From Microbacterium paraoxydans (lineage in GTDB: Bacteria; Actinomycetota; Actinomycetes; Actinomycetales; Microbacteriaceae), in assembly GCF_018224615.1 (NCBI RefSeq), contig NZ_JAGTUK010000001.1:868001-932000 (forward strand): a stretch of DNA of 64,000 nt, read 5' to 3'. The stretch's first letter is position 1, and each line of letters opens with the position of its first letter. The notes beneath the pieces were generated by a model. It had not been told where the DNA came from and made no database searches. It saw only the letters and a program-made list of their open reading frames with translations. Shown here in pieces: positions 25,217-33,646 of this stretch. The position numbers were made by a program, and so were the translations under genes.

Positions 25217-25247
25217 TGCACATATCACATAATTCGCGATATGTACA
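25217..25247. promoter_or_regulatory. 31-bp AT-rich palindrome between sigma gene and flgN
   Basis: TGCACATATCAC (25217-25228), 7-nt spacer, GCGATATGTACA (25236-25247): 10 of 12 arm positions are complementary. It is strikingly AT-rich for this genome and lies just upstream of the sigma gene, in the divergent control region. It is a likely operator for a dimeric regulator of flagellar gene entry. Confidence 0.65.
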
Positions 25248-25279
25248 TGGGGAGAACTAACCACCGCCGTTCCACATAG

Positions 25280-25306
25280 TAACCTTATGGGCGCGGCGGC
25301 CGATAG
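25280..25306 (+). promoter_or_regulatory. FliA/sigma-28-type promoter for flgN-flgK-flgL-fliW
   Basis: TAAC (25280-25283), exactly 15 nt, GCCGATAG (25299-25306). It predicts a start near 25313 and a 70-nt leader before flgN. It is the only plus-strand member of the set of five. Confidence 0.85.
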
Positions 25307-25382
25307 GGATTAATGAACCGTTAACAGGCGGGTCGATCGCACCGGCGTTGGGGCGGGGGATCGCTGGGGGAACAAGGGGATC

Positions 25383-25865
25383 ATGGGAGCCAACGAACTA
25401 TCGATGCAGCTATGGCGTGAACGCGAGCTGCTCGAGATGCTGCTTTTCAAGCTCGACGAGCAGCAATTGCTGCTCGCGGCAGGACGCTCGCACTGGATAC
25501 AGTTTGCGGCACGCGAGATCGATCAGGTCCTCGATCGGCTCCGCAGCGCCGGGCTGGCCAGGGCGGTCGAGGTCGCCGGAGTGGCGGAGGAGTGGGGGGT
25601 CTCCGAGGAGGCCACCATCAAAGAGCTGATCGAGCACGCGCCCGAGGGGGCGTGGGCCGACGTGCTCACCGACCACATGCGCGCGCTCGTGCGGCTCACG
25701 GCGGAGGTCGAGCAGATGCGCGACTCCACCGCCGAGCAGCTCAGCGGCGTGCTGCGGGCGACGCAGGAGACCATCGCCGCCCTCGGCCTGGAGAGCGGCG
25801 AGTACACCACCCGTGGAGACCGCGCTCGCGAGGACTCCGCCCGCATCATCGACACAGAGATGTGA
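25383..25865 (+). CDS. flgN: FlgN-family chaperone for hook-filament junction proteins
   Basis: A 160-residue, mostly helical protein. The N-terminal half resembles FlgN family helices (LWRERELLEMLLFKLDEQQL). The middle has acidic and alanine-rich helices, and the C-terminus is disordered and charged. Its place directly before flgK and flgL, the proteins that FlgN escorts to the export gate, supports the call; the sequence alone is not decisive. It is the first gene behind the plus-strand FliA-type promoter and ends 13 nt before flgK. Confidence 0.85.
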   Translation: MGANELSMQLWRERELLEMLLFKLDEQQLLLAAGRSHWIQFAAREIDQVLDRLRSAGLARAVEVAGVAEEWGVSEEATIKELIEHAPEGAWADVLTDHMRALVRLTAEVEQMRDSTAEQLSGVLRATQETIAALGLESGEYTTRGDRAREDSARIIDTEM

Positions 25866-25878
25866 CCGAGAGGGGACC

Positions 25879-27288
25879 ATGTCGACCTTCAGTGGACTGA
25901 CCACCGCCGCGAGCGGCCTCGCCGCGGCACGCCGCGGCATGGACGTCGTCGGACAGAACATCGCCAACCAGAAGACGGAGGGGTACACCCGCCAGCGCGT
26001 CGAGACCTCGTCGATCGCCGCGGTCGCCCAGACCGGGCGCTTCAGCATGGGCGCGCTGCCCGGCCACGGCGTGTCGATCGACGGCGTCGCCCGCCTCGGC
26101 GACGCCCTGCTCGACGCCAGGGTGCGCGACACCCTCGGCACGTCGGGCTACTGGTCGGCGCGCGCACTCGCGGCCACCACGGCCGAAGCCGCTCTCGGCG
26201 AGCCGACCGACAAGGGCCTCGCCAACCGTCTCACCTCGTTCTGGGCGGGCTGGCAAGAGCTGGCGAACACGCCGGACTCCGGTGCGGCGGCCGCGAGCAT
26301 CCTGGAGTCGGCGAAGGAGCTGGCCTCGCACATCGCCGGCGGCTACCGCACGGTGGCCGCGCAGTGGACCGACGCGCGTGAGTCCGCCGGTCGCGCGGTC
26401 GACCAGGTCAACGCCGCGGCCGAGCAGATCGCCGTGCTCAACCGAGAGATCCGCGATGCGCTGGCGTCCGGGCGCTCGGCGAACGAGCTGACGGATCGCC
26501 GCAACGCTCTCGCGGAGGATGTCGCCCGGCTCGCGGGCGGCACCGGCACCCTGGAGAGCGACGGCACGCTCACGCTGCGGATCGGTGGCAACGCGCTCGT
26601 GTCCGGGGGCGACGCCCGGCGTCTCGCTCTCACCGGCCCCACCGCGATCGATGCGGGGCAGCGCGTCGGGGTCATCTGGGAGTCCGCGCCCGACCTTCCG
26701 GTCTCGGTCGACGGTGGCGAGCTGGGCGGCACGCTGTCGGTGCTGGCGCCGGCCGCCGACGGGGGCACGCTCGCGCAGCTCGCGGCCACCTACGACCGCG
26801 TGGCCACCGCGCTGGCCGAGTCGCTCAACGCGCAGCACCGGGCCGGGGTCACGGCGTCCGGGCAGCCCGGTGGCGACTTCTTCACTCTCCCGGCCACGGG
26901 TTCCGCGGCCCTCGGGCTCCGCGTGGCCGTGACGAGCGCCGACCAGCTGGCGCTGGCCGCTCCGGGTGCCGGCGCGAAGGACGCGAGCAATGCCGATCTC
27001 ATCTCGCAGATCGGGCGGCGCGCCACCTCGCCCGATGCGCTGTGGACCGATCAGGTCACCCGGTTCGGGGTGGCGACGGCCGCCGACGTGCAGCGCGCGA
27101 AGGTGTCCGAGTCCGCCGCGAGCGGGGCCATCGGCGCGCAGCAGTCGGTCGCCGCGGTCGACGGCGACGAGGAGACCATCAGCCTCCTCACCTACCAGAC
27201 CGCGTATCAGGCGGCCGCCCGCGTGCTGACAGCCGTGGACGAGGCCCTCGACGTCCTGATCAACCGCACGGGCGTCGTCGGACGCTGA
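25879..27288 (+). CDS. flgK: Flagellar hook-filament junction protein FlgK
   Basis: FlgK is hook-associated protein 1. It has 469 residues from the ATG at 25879, preceded by GAGAGGGGACC. The N-terminal axial motif is TFSGLTTAASGLAAARRGMD with VVGQNIANQKTEGYTRQRVE. The C-terminus has EETISLLTYQTAYQAAARVL and LDVLINRTG. Length is near the short end of the family. The next gene, flgL, is 13 nt downstream, so the two are co-transcribed. Confidence 0.95.
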   Translation: MSTFSGLTTAASGLAAARRGMDVVGQNIANQKTEGYTRQRVETSSIAAVAQTGRFSMGALPGHGVSIDGVARLGDALLDARVRDTLGTSGYWSARALAATTAEAALGEPTDKGLANRLTSFWAGWQELANTPDSGAAAASILESAKELASHIAGGYRTVAAQWTDARESAGRAVDQVNAAAEQIAVLNREIRDALASGRSANELTDRRNALAEDVARLAGGTGTLESDGTLTLRIGGNALVSGGDARRLALTGPTAIDAGQRVGVIWESAPDLPVSVDGGELGGTLSVLAPAADGGTLAQLAATYDRVATALAESLNAQHRAGVTASGQPGGDFFTLPATGSAALGLRVAVTSADQLALAAPGAGAKDASNADLISQIGRRATSPDALWTDQVTRFGVATAADVQRAKVSESAASGAIGAQQSVAAVDGDEETISLLTYQTAYQAAARVLTAVDEALDVLINRTGVVGR

Positions 27289-27301
27289 CCGGAGGAGCAT
27301 C

Positions 27302-28183
27302 GTGATCTCTCGCGTGACGCAGTCCACCATGACGCAGACGGCCATGCGCCAGCTGCAGTCCAATCTCTCCGAGCTCGCCCGGCTGCAGGATCAGGCGACG
27401 TCGCAGAAGGCGTTCGCCGCGCCCTCCGACGACCCGACGGCGGCGGCCGCGGCGCTGGCGCTGCACGCCGAGCAGCGCCGCACGGAGCAGTACGCCCGCA
27501 ACATCGACGACGGACTGGCGTGGGTCACCGCGGCCGACAGTGCCATCACCGCCAGTACCGCGCTGCTGTCGCGTGTGCGCGACCTCACGGCGCAGGGGGC
27601 CAACGACGGGGCGCTCGACGCGGCAGCCAAGGAGGCCCTGGCCGTCGAGCTCGAGGGCATCAGGGGCGAGCTGCTCGCGCAGGCGAACACCCGGCTGCTC
27701 GGTCGCTCGGTGTTCGCGGGCACGTCCGACACGGCTGCCTTCGCGGCCGACTACTCGTACAGCGGCGCGGCGGGCTCCGAGGTCACGCGACGGGTGTCGG
27801 ACGCCGCCTCGGTGCGCGTCGACACCGACGGCGCCGCGGTGTTCGGCACGGGTGAAGACTCGGTGTTCGCCCTGGTCGACCGCATCGTCGCGGATCTCCG
27901 CTCCGGCACCAACGTCGGGCCGCGGCTCGCCGAGATCGACGACCGCCGCACGGCGATGCTCGGGGTGCAGGGCTCGGTCGGCACCCGTCAGTCCCAGATC
28001 GAACGCGCCAAGGAGGCGGCAGTGCAGAATTCCGTGTCCCTCGAGTCCCGCCGCGCGGCGGTCGAGGACGTCGACTCGGTGGAGGTCCTGATCCGCCTCC
28101 AGGCCCAGGAGCTGGTCTACCGGTCGGCGCTCGCGGTCAACGCCCGCGTGCTGCAGCCCTCGCTGATGGACTTCCTGCGATGA
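27302..28183 (+). CDS. flgL: Flagellar hook-filament junction protein FlgL
   Basis: FlgL is hook-associated protein 3, structurally like flagellin. It has 293 residues from the GTG at 27302 (GGAGGAGCATC just upstream). The N-terminal flagellin-like motif is MTQTAMRQLQSNLSELARLQ followed by TSQKAFAAPSDDPTAAAAAL. The C-terminus has VEVLIRLQAQELVYRSALAV and ends SLMDFLR. The stop overlaps the fliW start (ATGA). Confidence 0.95.
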   Translation: MISRVTQSTMTQTAMRQLQSNLSELARLQDQATSQKAFAAPSDDPTAAAAALALHAEQRRTEQYARNIDDGLAWVTAADSAITASTALLSRVRDLTAQGANDGALDAAAKEALAVELEGIRGELLAQANTRLLGRSVFAGTSDTAAFAADYSYSGAAGSEVTRRVSDAASVRVDTDGAAVFGTGEDSVFALVDRIVADLRSGTNVGPRLAEIDDRRTAMLGVQGSVGTRQSQIERAKEAAVQNSVSLESRRAAVEDVDSVEVLIRLQAQELVYRSALAVNARVLQPSLMDFLR

Positions 28184-28551
28184 CCGCGGCGCTCACCTTC
28201 ACGGCTCCGCCTCCCGGGCTCGCCCCGCACGTCGACTTCTCGCTCGCGCCGATCGACGGCGCCGACGGGCTGTTCGCGCTGCGGGCCGTGGCCGACGAGG
28301 CGCTGCGGCTGTATCTGGTCGACCCGAGCACGGTGCTGTCCGAGTACGCGCCGACGCTGAGCGATGCCCAGGTCGACGACCTGGCGCTGGGCTCGCCCGA
28401 CGATGCGCTGGTGCTCGTGGTGGCGCACCCCTCGGCCGAGGGCGTGAGCGTGAACCTGCTGGCCCCCGTGGTCGTGAACCGGACGACGGGTGCCGCGGCG
28501 CAGGTCATCCTGGAGGATCAGGACTATCCGGTCAGGGCGCCCCTGGGCTGA
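28180..28551 (+). CDS. fliW: Flagellar assembly factor FliW
   Basis: FliW binds flagellin and, in bacteria that have CsrA, antagonises CsrA to couple flagellin translation to export. It has 123 residues. The conserved middle LSDAQVDDLALGSPDDALVL and the end LLAPVVVNRTTGAAAQVILE are family hallmarks. Usually csrA follows or is nearby; here the next gene is tsaB and no csrA is visible in the window. It is last in the flgN operon. Confidence 0.92.
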   Translation: MTAALTFTAPPPGLAPHVDFSLAPIDGADGLFALRAVADEALRLYLVDPSTVLSEYAPTLSDAQVDDLALGSPDDALVLVVAHPSAEGVSVNLLAPVVVNRTTGAAAQVILEDQDYPVRAPLG

Positions 28552-28594
28552 CGCGCACGGCCGTCGGCCGGGGCTTTCCGGCGCGGTCGACGAC

Positions 28595-28606
28595 TACCCT
28601 GGAGGG
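28595..28606 (+). promoter_or_regulatory. Leaderless-type promoter of tsaB
   Basis: -10 hexamer TACCCT (28595-28600) ends exactly 6 nt before the GTG of tsaB, predicting a transcript that begins at or next to the start codon. Confidence 0.55.
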
Positions 28607-29224
28607 GTGATCCTCGCCGTCGACACGTCCCTTGGCACCGCCGTCGCTCTCATCGACCCCGACGGGACGCCGCGCGCCGAGGCCGGTACCGCCGATCCGC
28701 TCGGTCATGCGGAGGTGATCGGCGATCTGCTGGCCGAGGTGCTCCGCGACGGAGGATCGGACGGCATCACGCACGTCGTGTCCGGAATGGGTCCAGGCCC
28801 CTTCACCGGGCTGCGCATCGGGATCGCGGCCGCCCGCGCCTTCGCTCTCGGCCGCGGACTCCCGGTCGTGCCCGTCCCGAGCCACACGGCCGCGGCGCTC
28901 ACGGCGATGCCCGCGCAGTCGGGACCGTTCGCGATCGTCACGGATGCCCGGCGCCGCGAGGTCGCGATCACGGTGTTCGACGGGCTCGACGACGCCGGTC
29001 TGCCCGTAGTGGTGACCGACACGGTGCTGGTGCGCGCCGCCGACGCGGACGCCCACCTCGACGGGATCCCGCGCGTCGACACGACCGTGCTCTCCGCGGT
29101 CGATCTGGCCAGGGCGGGCGCACGGGCGGTGGCCGCCGGCCGCACGCTCGCGGATGCGGAGCCGCTGTACCTCCGTCACCCCGACGTGACGCTGCCCGGG
29201 GCCCCGAAGAAGGTGGGATCGTGA
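28607..29224 (+). CDS. tsaB: tRNA t6A biosynthesis protein TsaB
   Basis: TsaB is the non-catalytic partner of TsaD in making N6-threonylcarbamoyladenosine at A37 of ANN-decoding tRNAs. It has 205 residues from the GTG at 28607. The ASKHA-type N-terminus [16 protein letters not shown] and the motif [20 protein letters not shown] are diagnostic. The frame is open 39 codons further, back into fliW, but a -10 box 6 nt before this GTG and the absence of a better start favour the short form. The stop overlaps the rimI start (GTGA). tsaE, often just upstream, is not here; fliW is. Confidence 0.95.
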   Translation: MILAVDTSLGTAVALIDPDGTPRAEAGTADPLGHAEVIGDLLAEVLRDGGSDGITHVVSGMGPGPFTGLRIGIAAARAFALGRGLPVVPVPSHTAAALTAMPAQSGPFAIVTDARRREVAITVFDGLDDAGLPVVVTDTVLVRAADADAHLDGIPRVDTTVLSAVDLARAGARAVAAGRTLADAEPLYLRHPDVTLPGAPKKVGS

Positions 29225-29709
29225 CGCTGCGGGACGCGGTGCCGGGCGACCTCGACGCGATCATGGCGATCGAGGAGCGCTCGTTCCCCACCGACGCGTG
29301 GAGCCGCGAGACCATGGCGAGCGAGCTGTCCAGTCCGCACGGCCGCTACCTGGTCGACGAGCACGAGGGCGAGATCGTGGGCTACGGCGGGGTGAGGGCC
29401 CTGCAGGGCGGCGCCGACGCCGACATCCAGACCATCGCGTTGCTCGCGGAGCACCGTGGCCGCGGACGGGGTCGTGCGCTGTTGCACGCGCTGCTCCGCG
29501 CGGCGGCCGCCCGCGGGGCCAGAGAGATGTTCCTCGAGGTGCGGGCCGACAACCCGCCCGCCGAGGGGCTGTACCGGGCGGAGGGCTTCGAGGAGATCGG
29601 CAGACGGCCCCGCTACTATCAGCCCGACGACGTCGACGCGATCGTGATGCGTCTGGACCTGCGCCGCCACCCCGCGGTCGCCGATACGCCGGAGGAGGCG
29701 AACGCATGA
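29221..29709 (+). CDS. rimI: Ribosomal protein S18-alanine N-acetyltransferase RimI
   Basis: RimI is a GNAT acetyltransferase acting on the N-terminal alanine of ribosomal protein S18. It has 162 residues starting with GTG. The acetyl-CoA binding motif A is clear ([20 protein letters not shown]), as is the C-terminal [20 protein letters not shown]. It is placed between tsaB and tsaD with 4-nt overlaps on both sides, the standard order tsaB-rimI-tsaD. Confidence 0.95.
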   Translation: MTLRDAVPGDLDAIMAIEERSFPTDAWSRETMASELSSPHGRYLVDEHEGEIVGYGGVRALQGGADADIQTIALLAEHRGRGRGRALLHALLRAAAARGAREMFLEVRADNPPAEGLYRAEGFEEIGRRPRYYQPDDVDAIVMRLDLRRHPAVADTPEEANA

Positions 29710-30794
29710 GCGAGCCCCTGGTGCTCGGCATCGAGACGAGCTGCGACGAGACCGGGATCGGCATCGTGCGCGGCCGCACGCTGCTGTCCAACACGATCGC
29801 GTCGAGCATGGACGAGCACGCCCGCTACGGCGGCGTGGTGCCCGAGGTCGCTGCGCGCGCTCACCTGGAGGCGCTGCAGCCGGCGATCGATGCCGCGCTC
29901 GCCGAGGCGGGGGTGCGCCTGGATCAGCTCGACGCGGTCGCGGTCACGAGCGGTCCCGGACTCGCCGGCGCCCTCATGGTGGGGGTCGGTGCGGCGAAGG
30001 GGCTCGCGGTGTCGCTGGACAAGCCGCTGTACGCCGTGAACCACCTGGTCGGGCACATCGCGGCCGACATCCTCACGCCGGAGTCGGAGCCGCTGGAGTA
30101 CCCCACCATCGCGCTGCTCGTGTCGGGCGGGCACACGTCGCTGCTGCACGTGCGCGACCTCACGACCGACGTCGAACTGCTCGGCGAGACCGTCGACGAT
30201 GCGGCGGGTGAGGCGTTCGACAAGGTCGCCCGGCTGCTGTCGCTGCCGTACCCCGGCGGCCCGGAGATCGACAGGGCCGCGGTGGGCGGAGACCCCGACG
30301 CGATCCGGTTCCCGCGCGGCCTGTCCCGGGCGTCCGACCTCGCGAAGCACCGCTACGACTTCTCGTTCTCGGGGCTCAAGACCGCGGTGGCCCGGTGGGT
30401 GGAGCGGTTCGAGGCCGAGGCCGCGGCGGCGGGCACGGAGGCGCCGTCGCTGCCGATCGCGGACGTCGCCGCGAGCTTCCGCGAGGCGGTGGTCGACGTG
30501 CTCGTCACGAAGGCGCTCGCGGCCTGCGCCGACCTGGGCGTGCCGCGGCTGCTGCTGGGCGGCGGGGTGATCGCGAACCGCCGCCTGCGGGAGGTGGCGC
30601 TGGCTCGCGCGGCCGAGGCGGGCGTGACGGTCCGCATCCCCCCGCTGTCGCTGTGCACCGACAACGGCGCGATGATCGCGGCGCTCGCGGCGGAGCTGAT
30701 CTCGTCGGGCCGCCCGCCGTCGACGCTGGCGTTCGGCGCGGACTCGACTCTGCCGGTGACCGAGATCCAGGTCGCGGAGGCGGTGGCGGTATGA
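29706..30794 (+). CDS. tsaD: tRNA t6A transferase TsaD
   Basis: TsaD transfers threonylcarbamoyl to A37 of tRNA. It has 362 residues from the ATG at 29706; a longer frame starts in rimI but is a shadow. ASKHA motifs are visible: [12 protein letters not shown] near residue 10, metal-binding region [12 protein letters not shown] near 113, LVSGGHTSL near 138, and [11 protein letters not shown]. The [12 protein letters not shown] block near residue 281 is also present. All elements appear intact, so it should be catalytic. The stop overlaps the next gene (ATGA). Confidence 0.97.
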   Translation: MSEPLVLGIETSCDETGIGIVRGRTLLSNTIASSMDEHARYGGVVPEVAARAHLEALQPAIDAALAEAGVRLDQLDAVAVTSGPGLAGALMVGVGAAKGLAVSLDKPLYAVNHLVGHIAADILTPESEPLEYPTIALLVSGGHTSLLHVRDLTTDVELLGETVDDAAGEAFDKVARLLSLPYPGGPEIDRAAVGGDPDAIRFPRGLSRASDLAKHRYDFSFSGLKTAVARWVERFEAEAAAAGTEAPSLPIADVAASFREAVVDVLVTKALAACADLGVPRLLLGGGVIANRRLREVALARAAEAGVTVRIPPLSLCTDNGAMIAALAAELISSGRPPSTLAFGADSTLPVTEIQVAEAVAV

Positions 30795-31276
30795 GCGACG
30801 TGCCGCGACCGGCGGGCGATGCCACCCCCGCACCGCCCGCACGACTGGAACGGGCGAGCGAGCAGGTGGAGCGCTCGGCGGCCACGGCACGCATCCCGGG
30901 CGCGCGTCGGGACGGGTACACCAAGCTGCCCACCGGTCCGGTCGGCATCGAGCCCGTCGTGGTGAGCGGTCCCGACCTCGATCGTCATGACCGGACGGAC
31001 TGGGAGCCGACCGCCGCGGAGCCCGCGGCCGTCGACGACACCCGGCTCGCGCCGTGGGCGCTGCTGGCGGCGATCGTGGCGCTGGTGGCGTCGTTCTTCG
31101 TCGGGTGGGGGATTCCGGTCGCGGTGGTCGCGGTGATCGCGGCGATCATGTCGCTTCGCCGCCCGCAGGAGAGCCGCGCGATCGCGCGGTGGGCTCTCGC
31201 GCTCGGCCTGTGCGCGACGGTGTACAGCCTGGCCTGGCTCGTGTGGGCCGGCATGCAGTTCGAGAGGCTCGGGTAG
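30791..31276 (+). CDS. Small two-helix membrane protein of unknown function
   Basis: A 161-residue protein whose ATG overlaps the tsaD stop. Residues 1-85 are charged, Pro/Ala-rich and probably disordered. Two closely packed hydrophobic segments lie near residues 86-118 and 127-152 ([20 protein letters not shown] and [20 protein letters not shown]). The layout is like DUF4190-type actinobacterial membrane proteins. No catalytic motif is seen. Co-expression with the t6A genes is implied by translational coupling; a functional link is not. Confidence 0.8.
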   Translation: MSDVPRPAGDATPAPPARLERASEQVERSAATARIPGARRDGYTKLPTGPVGIEPVVVSGPDLDRHDRTDWEPTAAEPAAVDDTRLAPWALLAAIVALVASFFVGWGIPVAVVAVIAAIMSLRRPQESRAIARWALALGLCATVYSLAWLVWAGMQFERLG

Positions 31277-31278
31277 CG

Positions 31279-32427
31279 ATGGTCACGGCGGGCGGGGACG
31301 ACGAGCTGCGGGTGCTGCAGCGCAAGGCCTACGCCCGCGACGGCGCGCTCACGCCGGCCGAGGCCGACCGTCTGCGCGAGCTCGAGGAGCAGCGGCGGTT
31401 CGCCACCGCGGCAGCGTCTCCGGTCTCCCACGCCGCCGCCCCGGCCGACGCGCGCGCAGGGTCCGCCCCGGCCTCGGCCCGGTCCTCCGACGTCCGCCCT
31501 GGCGCCGACGCGTCGACCGATGCCGGTGACGCCCCCGAAGCGTCGATCGATCCCGATGGAGACACGCAGAACGCGCCCGATGCCGCCGGGGATTCCCGCG
31601 AGACCGCCACGACGCGGCACCGGCTCGTCGGCCCGCTGCGGAGCCGTCGAGGAGCGGTGGCTGTCGTCGCCGCGCTGGCCCTGATAGCCGTGGGGGTCGG
31701 TATCGGCTGGTCCGTGTTCGGTCGCCCCCCGGGCCCCGCGGTCGCGCTGACGGCCGAGCAGCGGGCATGGCAGGAGGACGTGGTCGCGTCCGACGCGTAC
31801 GACCCCGGATCGGTGCGGGCGCTGGCCGTGGAGGAGGGCGTCGTGCTGTGGACGGCCACGCAGCAGCAGGGCGAGCGCACGTGCCTCATCCTCGGGGCCG
31901 GCGCCTCGACCATGCCGAGCTGCGACCGTACGGAGATCGTCCAGCGGTCCGGGCTCTACGGGTCCTTCACGCTCAGTTCCGACGACGACGGTCAGCGGCA
32001 GGTGTCGGCGCAACTGCTCCTCGGCCCGAACGGGGAGGCCGTGGTCGCCGCGAGCACGGGCGAGTACTCGACGGCCATTCAGTACGCGAACGACGAGGAG
32101 TCCGCGACCGCGCGACGCCTGGCGGAGGCGGGTTTCGACCCCGGTTCCATCTGGGTGACCGGCTACGACGGCGACGTTCCGCTGTGGTCGGCCACGCAGG
32201 TCGAGACCGGTCGGCAGTGCCTGATCTACGACGGGTCGACGGCCGATGCGCCGGTCGCGTGCGAGACACCGGAGACCCTCGCCGAGTACGGACCGGGGCT
32301 GTTCCTGCAGGTGACCGACGCCGAGACGGGCGCGGTGACGAACTACGAGCTGCCCGGGAACGTCGCCGGCCCCTCGGTGCTCGTCATCACCCGGGAGGGG
32401 AGTGTGGCGGGTGCCGGCGGGGACTGA
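31279..32427 (+). CDS. Bitopic membrane protein, first of a tandem paralogue pair
   Basis: A 382-residue protein of unknown function. Residues 1-40 form a charged helix (ARDGALTPAEADRLRELEEQ). Residues about 45-110 are a low-complexity Ser/Ala/Asp linker, and one transmembrane helix is near residues 125-145. The rest would be outside the cell and contains two copies of one motif: YDPGSVRALAVEEGVVLWTA with a following TCLIL, and DPGSIWVTGYDGDVPLWSAT with QCLIYD. Single cysteines near each copy could form disulfides. Starts at the ATG 31279, two bases after the previous stop. The next gene is a diverged copy of it. Confidence 0.75.
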   Translation: MVTAGGDDELRVLQRKAYARDGALTPAEADRLRELEEQRRFATAAASPVSHAAAPADARAGSAPASARSSDVRPGADASTDAGDAPEASIDPDGDTQNAPDAAGDSRETATTRHRLVGPLRSRRGAVAVVAALALIAVGVGIGWSVFGRPPGPAVALTAEQRAWQEDVVASDAYDPGSVRALAVEEGVVLWTATQQQGERTCLILGAGASTMPSCDRTEIVQRSGLYGSFTLSSDDDGQRQVSAQLLLGPNGEAVVAASTGEYSTAIQYANDEESATARRLAEAGFDPGSIWVTGYDGDVPLWSATQVETGRQCLIYDGSTADAPVACETPETLAEYGPGLFLQVTDAETGAVTNYELPGNVAGPSVLVITREGSVAGAGGD

Positions 32428-33640
32428 CGCATCGCCGTCCGATGCGGAGACCTGGTCGCGCGAGCTGCGCGATCTGGAACGGCGTGCGTACGGCAGGTGC
32501 GGCGGCCTGACGAGCGCCGAGGCGCAGCGGCTGCGCGAGCTGCAGGACGCGCGTCGGTCCGCGGCCGCCGAACCAGGCTCGCCCACCTCCGCTTCGCGTC
32601 ACGACAACAGTGTCGACGCGGACCCGGACTCCGCCGCGGATTCGGACTCCACCGCACGACCTACGGACGCCACCGCCTCGGAACCGCGCGGTGGCGACGG
32701 TCACCGCTCCCCGGACCCGCATCCCGCGTCAGCGTCCGACGCCGCGACCGTACGGTCGGTGCTGCGGCGGCACCTCGTCGGGTCGATCGCGGCCGTGGTC
32801 GCCCTGGTCGCGATCGGCGTGACGGCGGGCTGGGCGCTGTTCGCCCCGCGGGATGCCACGCTGCCCCTCACGGCCGCGCAGGAGGAGCGTCGGGCGGAGC
32901 TCATCGCCGGGGACTACGACCCGGGCTCCGTGCGCGCGGTGGCTCAGAGTGACGACGCGCTCGCCTGGTACGCGACGCAGGACGAGGGGGAGCGACGGTG
33001 CCTGGTGCTCGACGTCGGCGAGAGTTCGCAGTCCGCGTGCCGCCCCGCGGGGGAGATCGCCGAGGGGCTCAACGTCATGGTCCCGCTCTCGTTCGATGCT
33101 CCCGACGAGGACGGACGGGGCATCGAGCAGGTCGTGGCGACCCTGCTGCTGTCCACCGAGGGCGAGCCGATGGTGAGCATCGATCGCTGGAACATGAGCA
33201 CGTCGATGCTGTCGCAGTTCGACGAGCCGCAGCGCGACAGGGCGAAGGAACTGCTGGCGGACGGGTACGACCTCGGCCTGACGATCGTCGGCCTGTTCCG
33301 CGAGCAGCCGGTGTGGATCGGCGAGCGCCAGTCCGCCACGGACGTCCTGCTCACCTGCCTGATCGTGGACGCCGACGACTCGCGGCAGTGTCTGCCGAGG
33401 ACGGAGGCGCTGGAGTCGGGGCTCGGCATGCAGGTCGTCGACGTGGATCAGCAGTCGGGGGACGTGGTGGCGGTCTCGGCCGTCGACGTCCGGTTCACGT
33501 CCTGGCAGATCCCCTACCTCTCCGTCACGACGGGGGCGGTGCTGACCGAGCCACCGGCCGGCGACTCGTACCTGGTCACGACGGGCCCGCCCGGCGACCC
33601 GATCCGCGTGGAGATCCCCGACCGCGATCCGGACGGCTGA
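32402..33640 (+). CDS. Bitopic membrane protein, second of a tandem paralogue pair
   Basis: A 412-residue paralogue of the preceding gene: charged helix (LERRAYGRCGGLTSAEAQRL then RELQDARR), acidic Ser/Asp linker, one transmembrane helix near residues 127-147, and an external part with YDPGSVRAVAQSDDALAWYA and a second copy containing LTIVGLFREQPVWIGER. The external cysteine pairs are conserved in placement. The GTG at 32402 overlaps the previous gene by 26 nt; a second GTG at 32411 has a better-spaced AGGGGA. It ends 6 nt before a convergent gene with no hairpin between. Function unknown. Confidence 0.72.
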   Translation: MWRVPAGTDASPSDAETWSRELRDLERRAYGRCGGLTSAEAQRLRELQDARRSAAAEPGSPTSASRHDNSVDADPDSAADSDSTARPTDATASEPRGGDGHRSPDPHPASASDAATVRSVLRRHLVGSIAAVVALVAIGVTAGWALFAPRDATLPLTAAQEERRAELIAGDYDPGSVRAVAQSDDALAWYATQDEGERRCLVLDVGESSQSACRPAGEIAEGLNVMVPLSFDAPDEDGRGIEQVVATLLLSTEGEPMVSIDRWNMSTSMLSQFDEPQRDRAKELLADGYDLGLTIVGLFREQPVWIGERQSATDVLLTCLIVDADDSRQCLPRTEALESGLGMQVVDVDQQSGDVVAVSAVDVRFTSWQIPYLSVTTGAVLTEPPAGDSYLVTTGPPGDPIRVEIPDRDPDG

Positions 33641-33646
33641 GGCCGG

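Noticed and set aside
24358..25221. Longer start of the sigma factor at 25221
   Set aside because: The ATG lies in the palindromic control region, lacks an RBS and adds residues outside the conserved sigma core.
28490..28606. Upstream extension of tsaB into fliW
   Set aside because: The extra residues are Arg-rich shadow sequence; the family begins at ILAVDTS, and a promoter-like box precedes the GTG at 28607.
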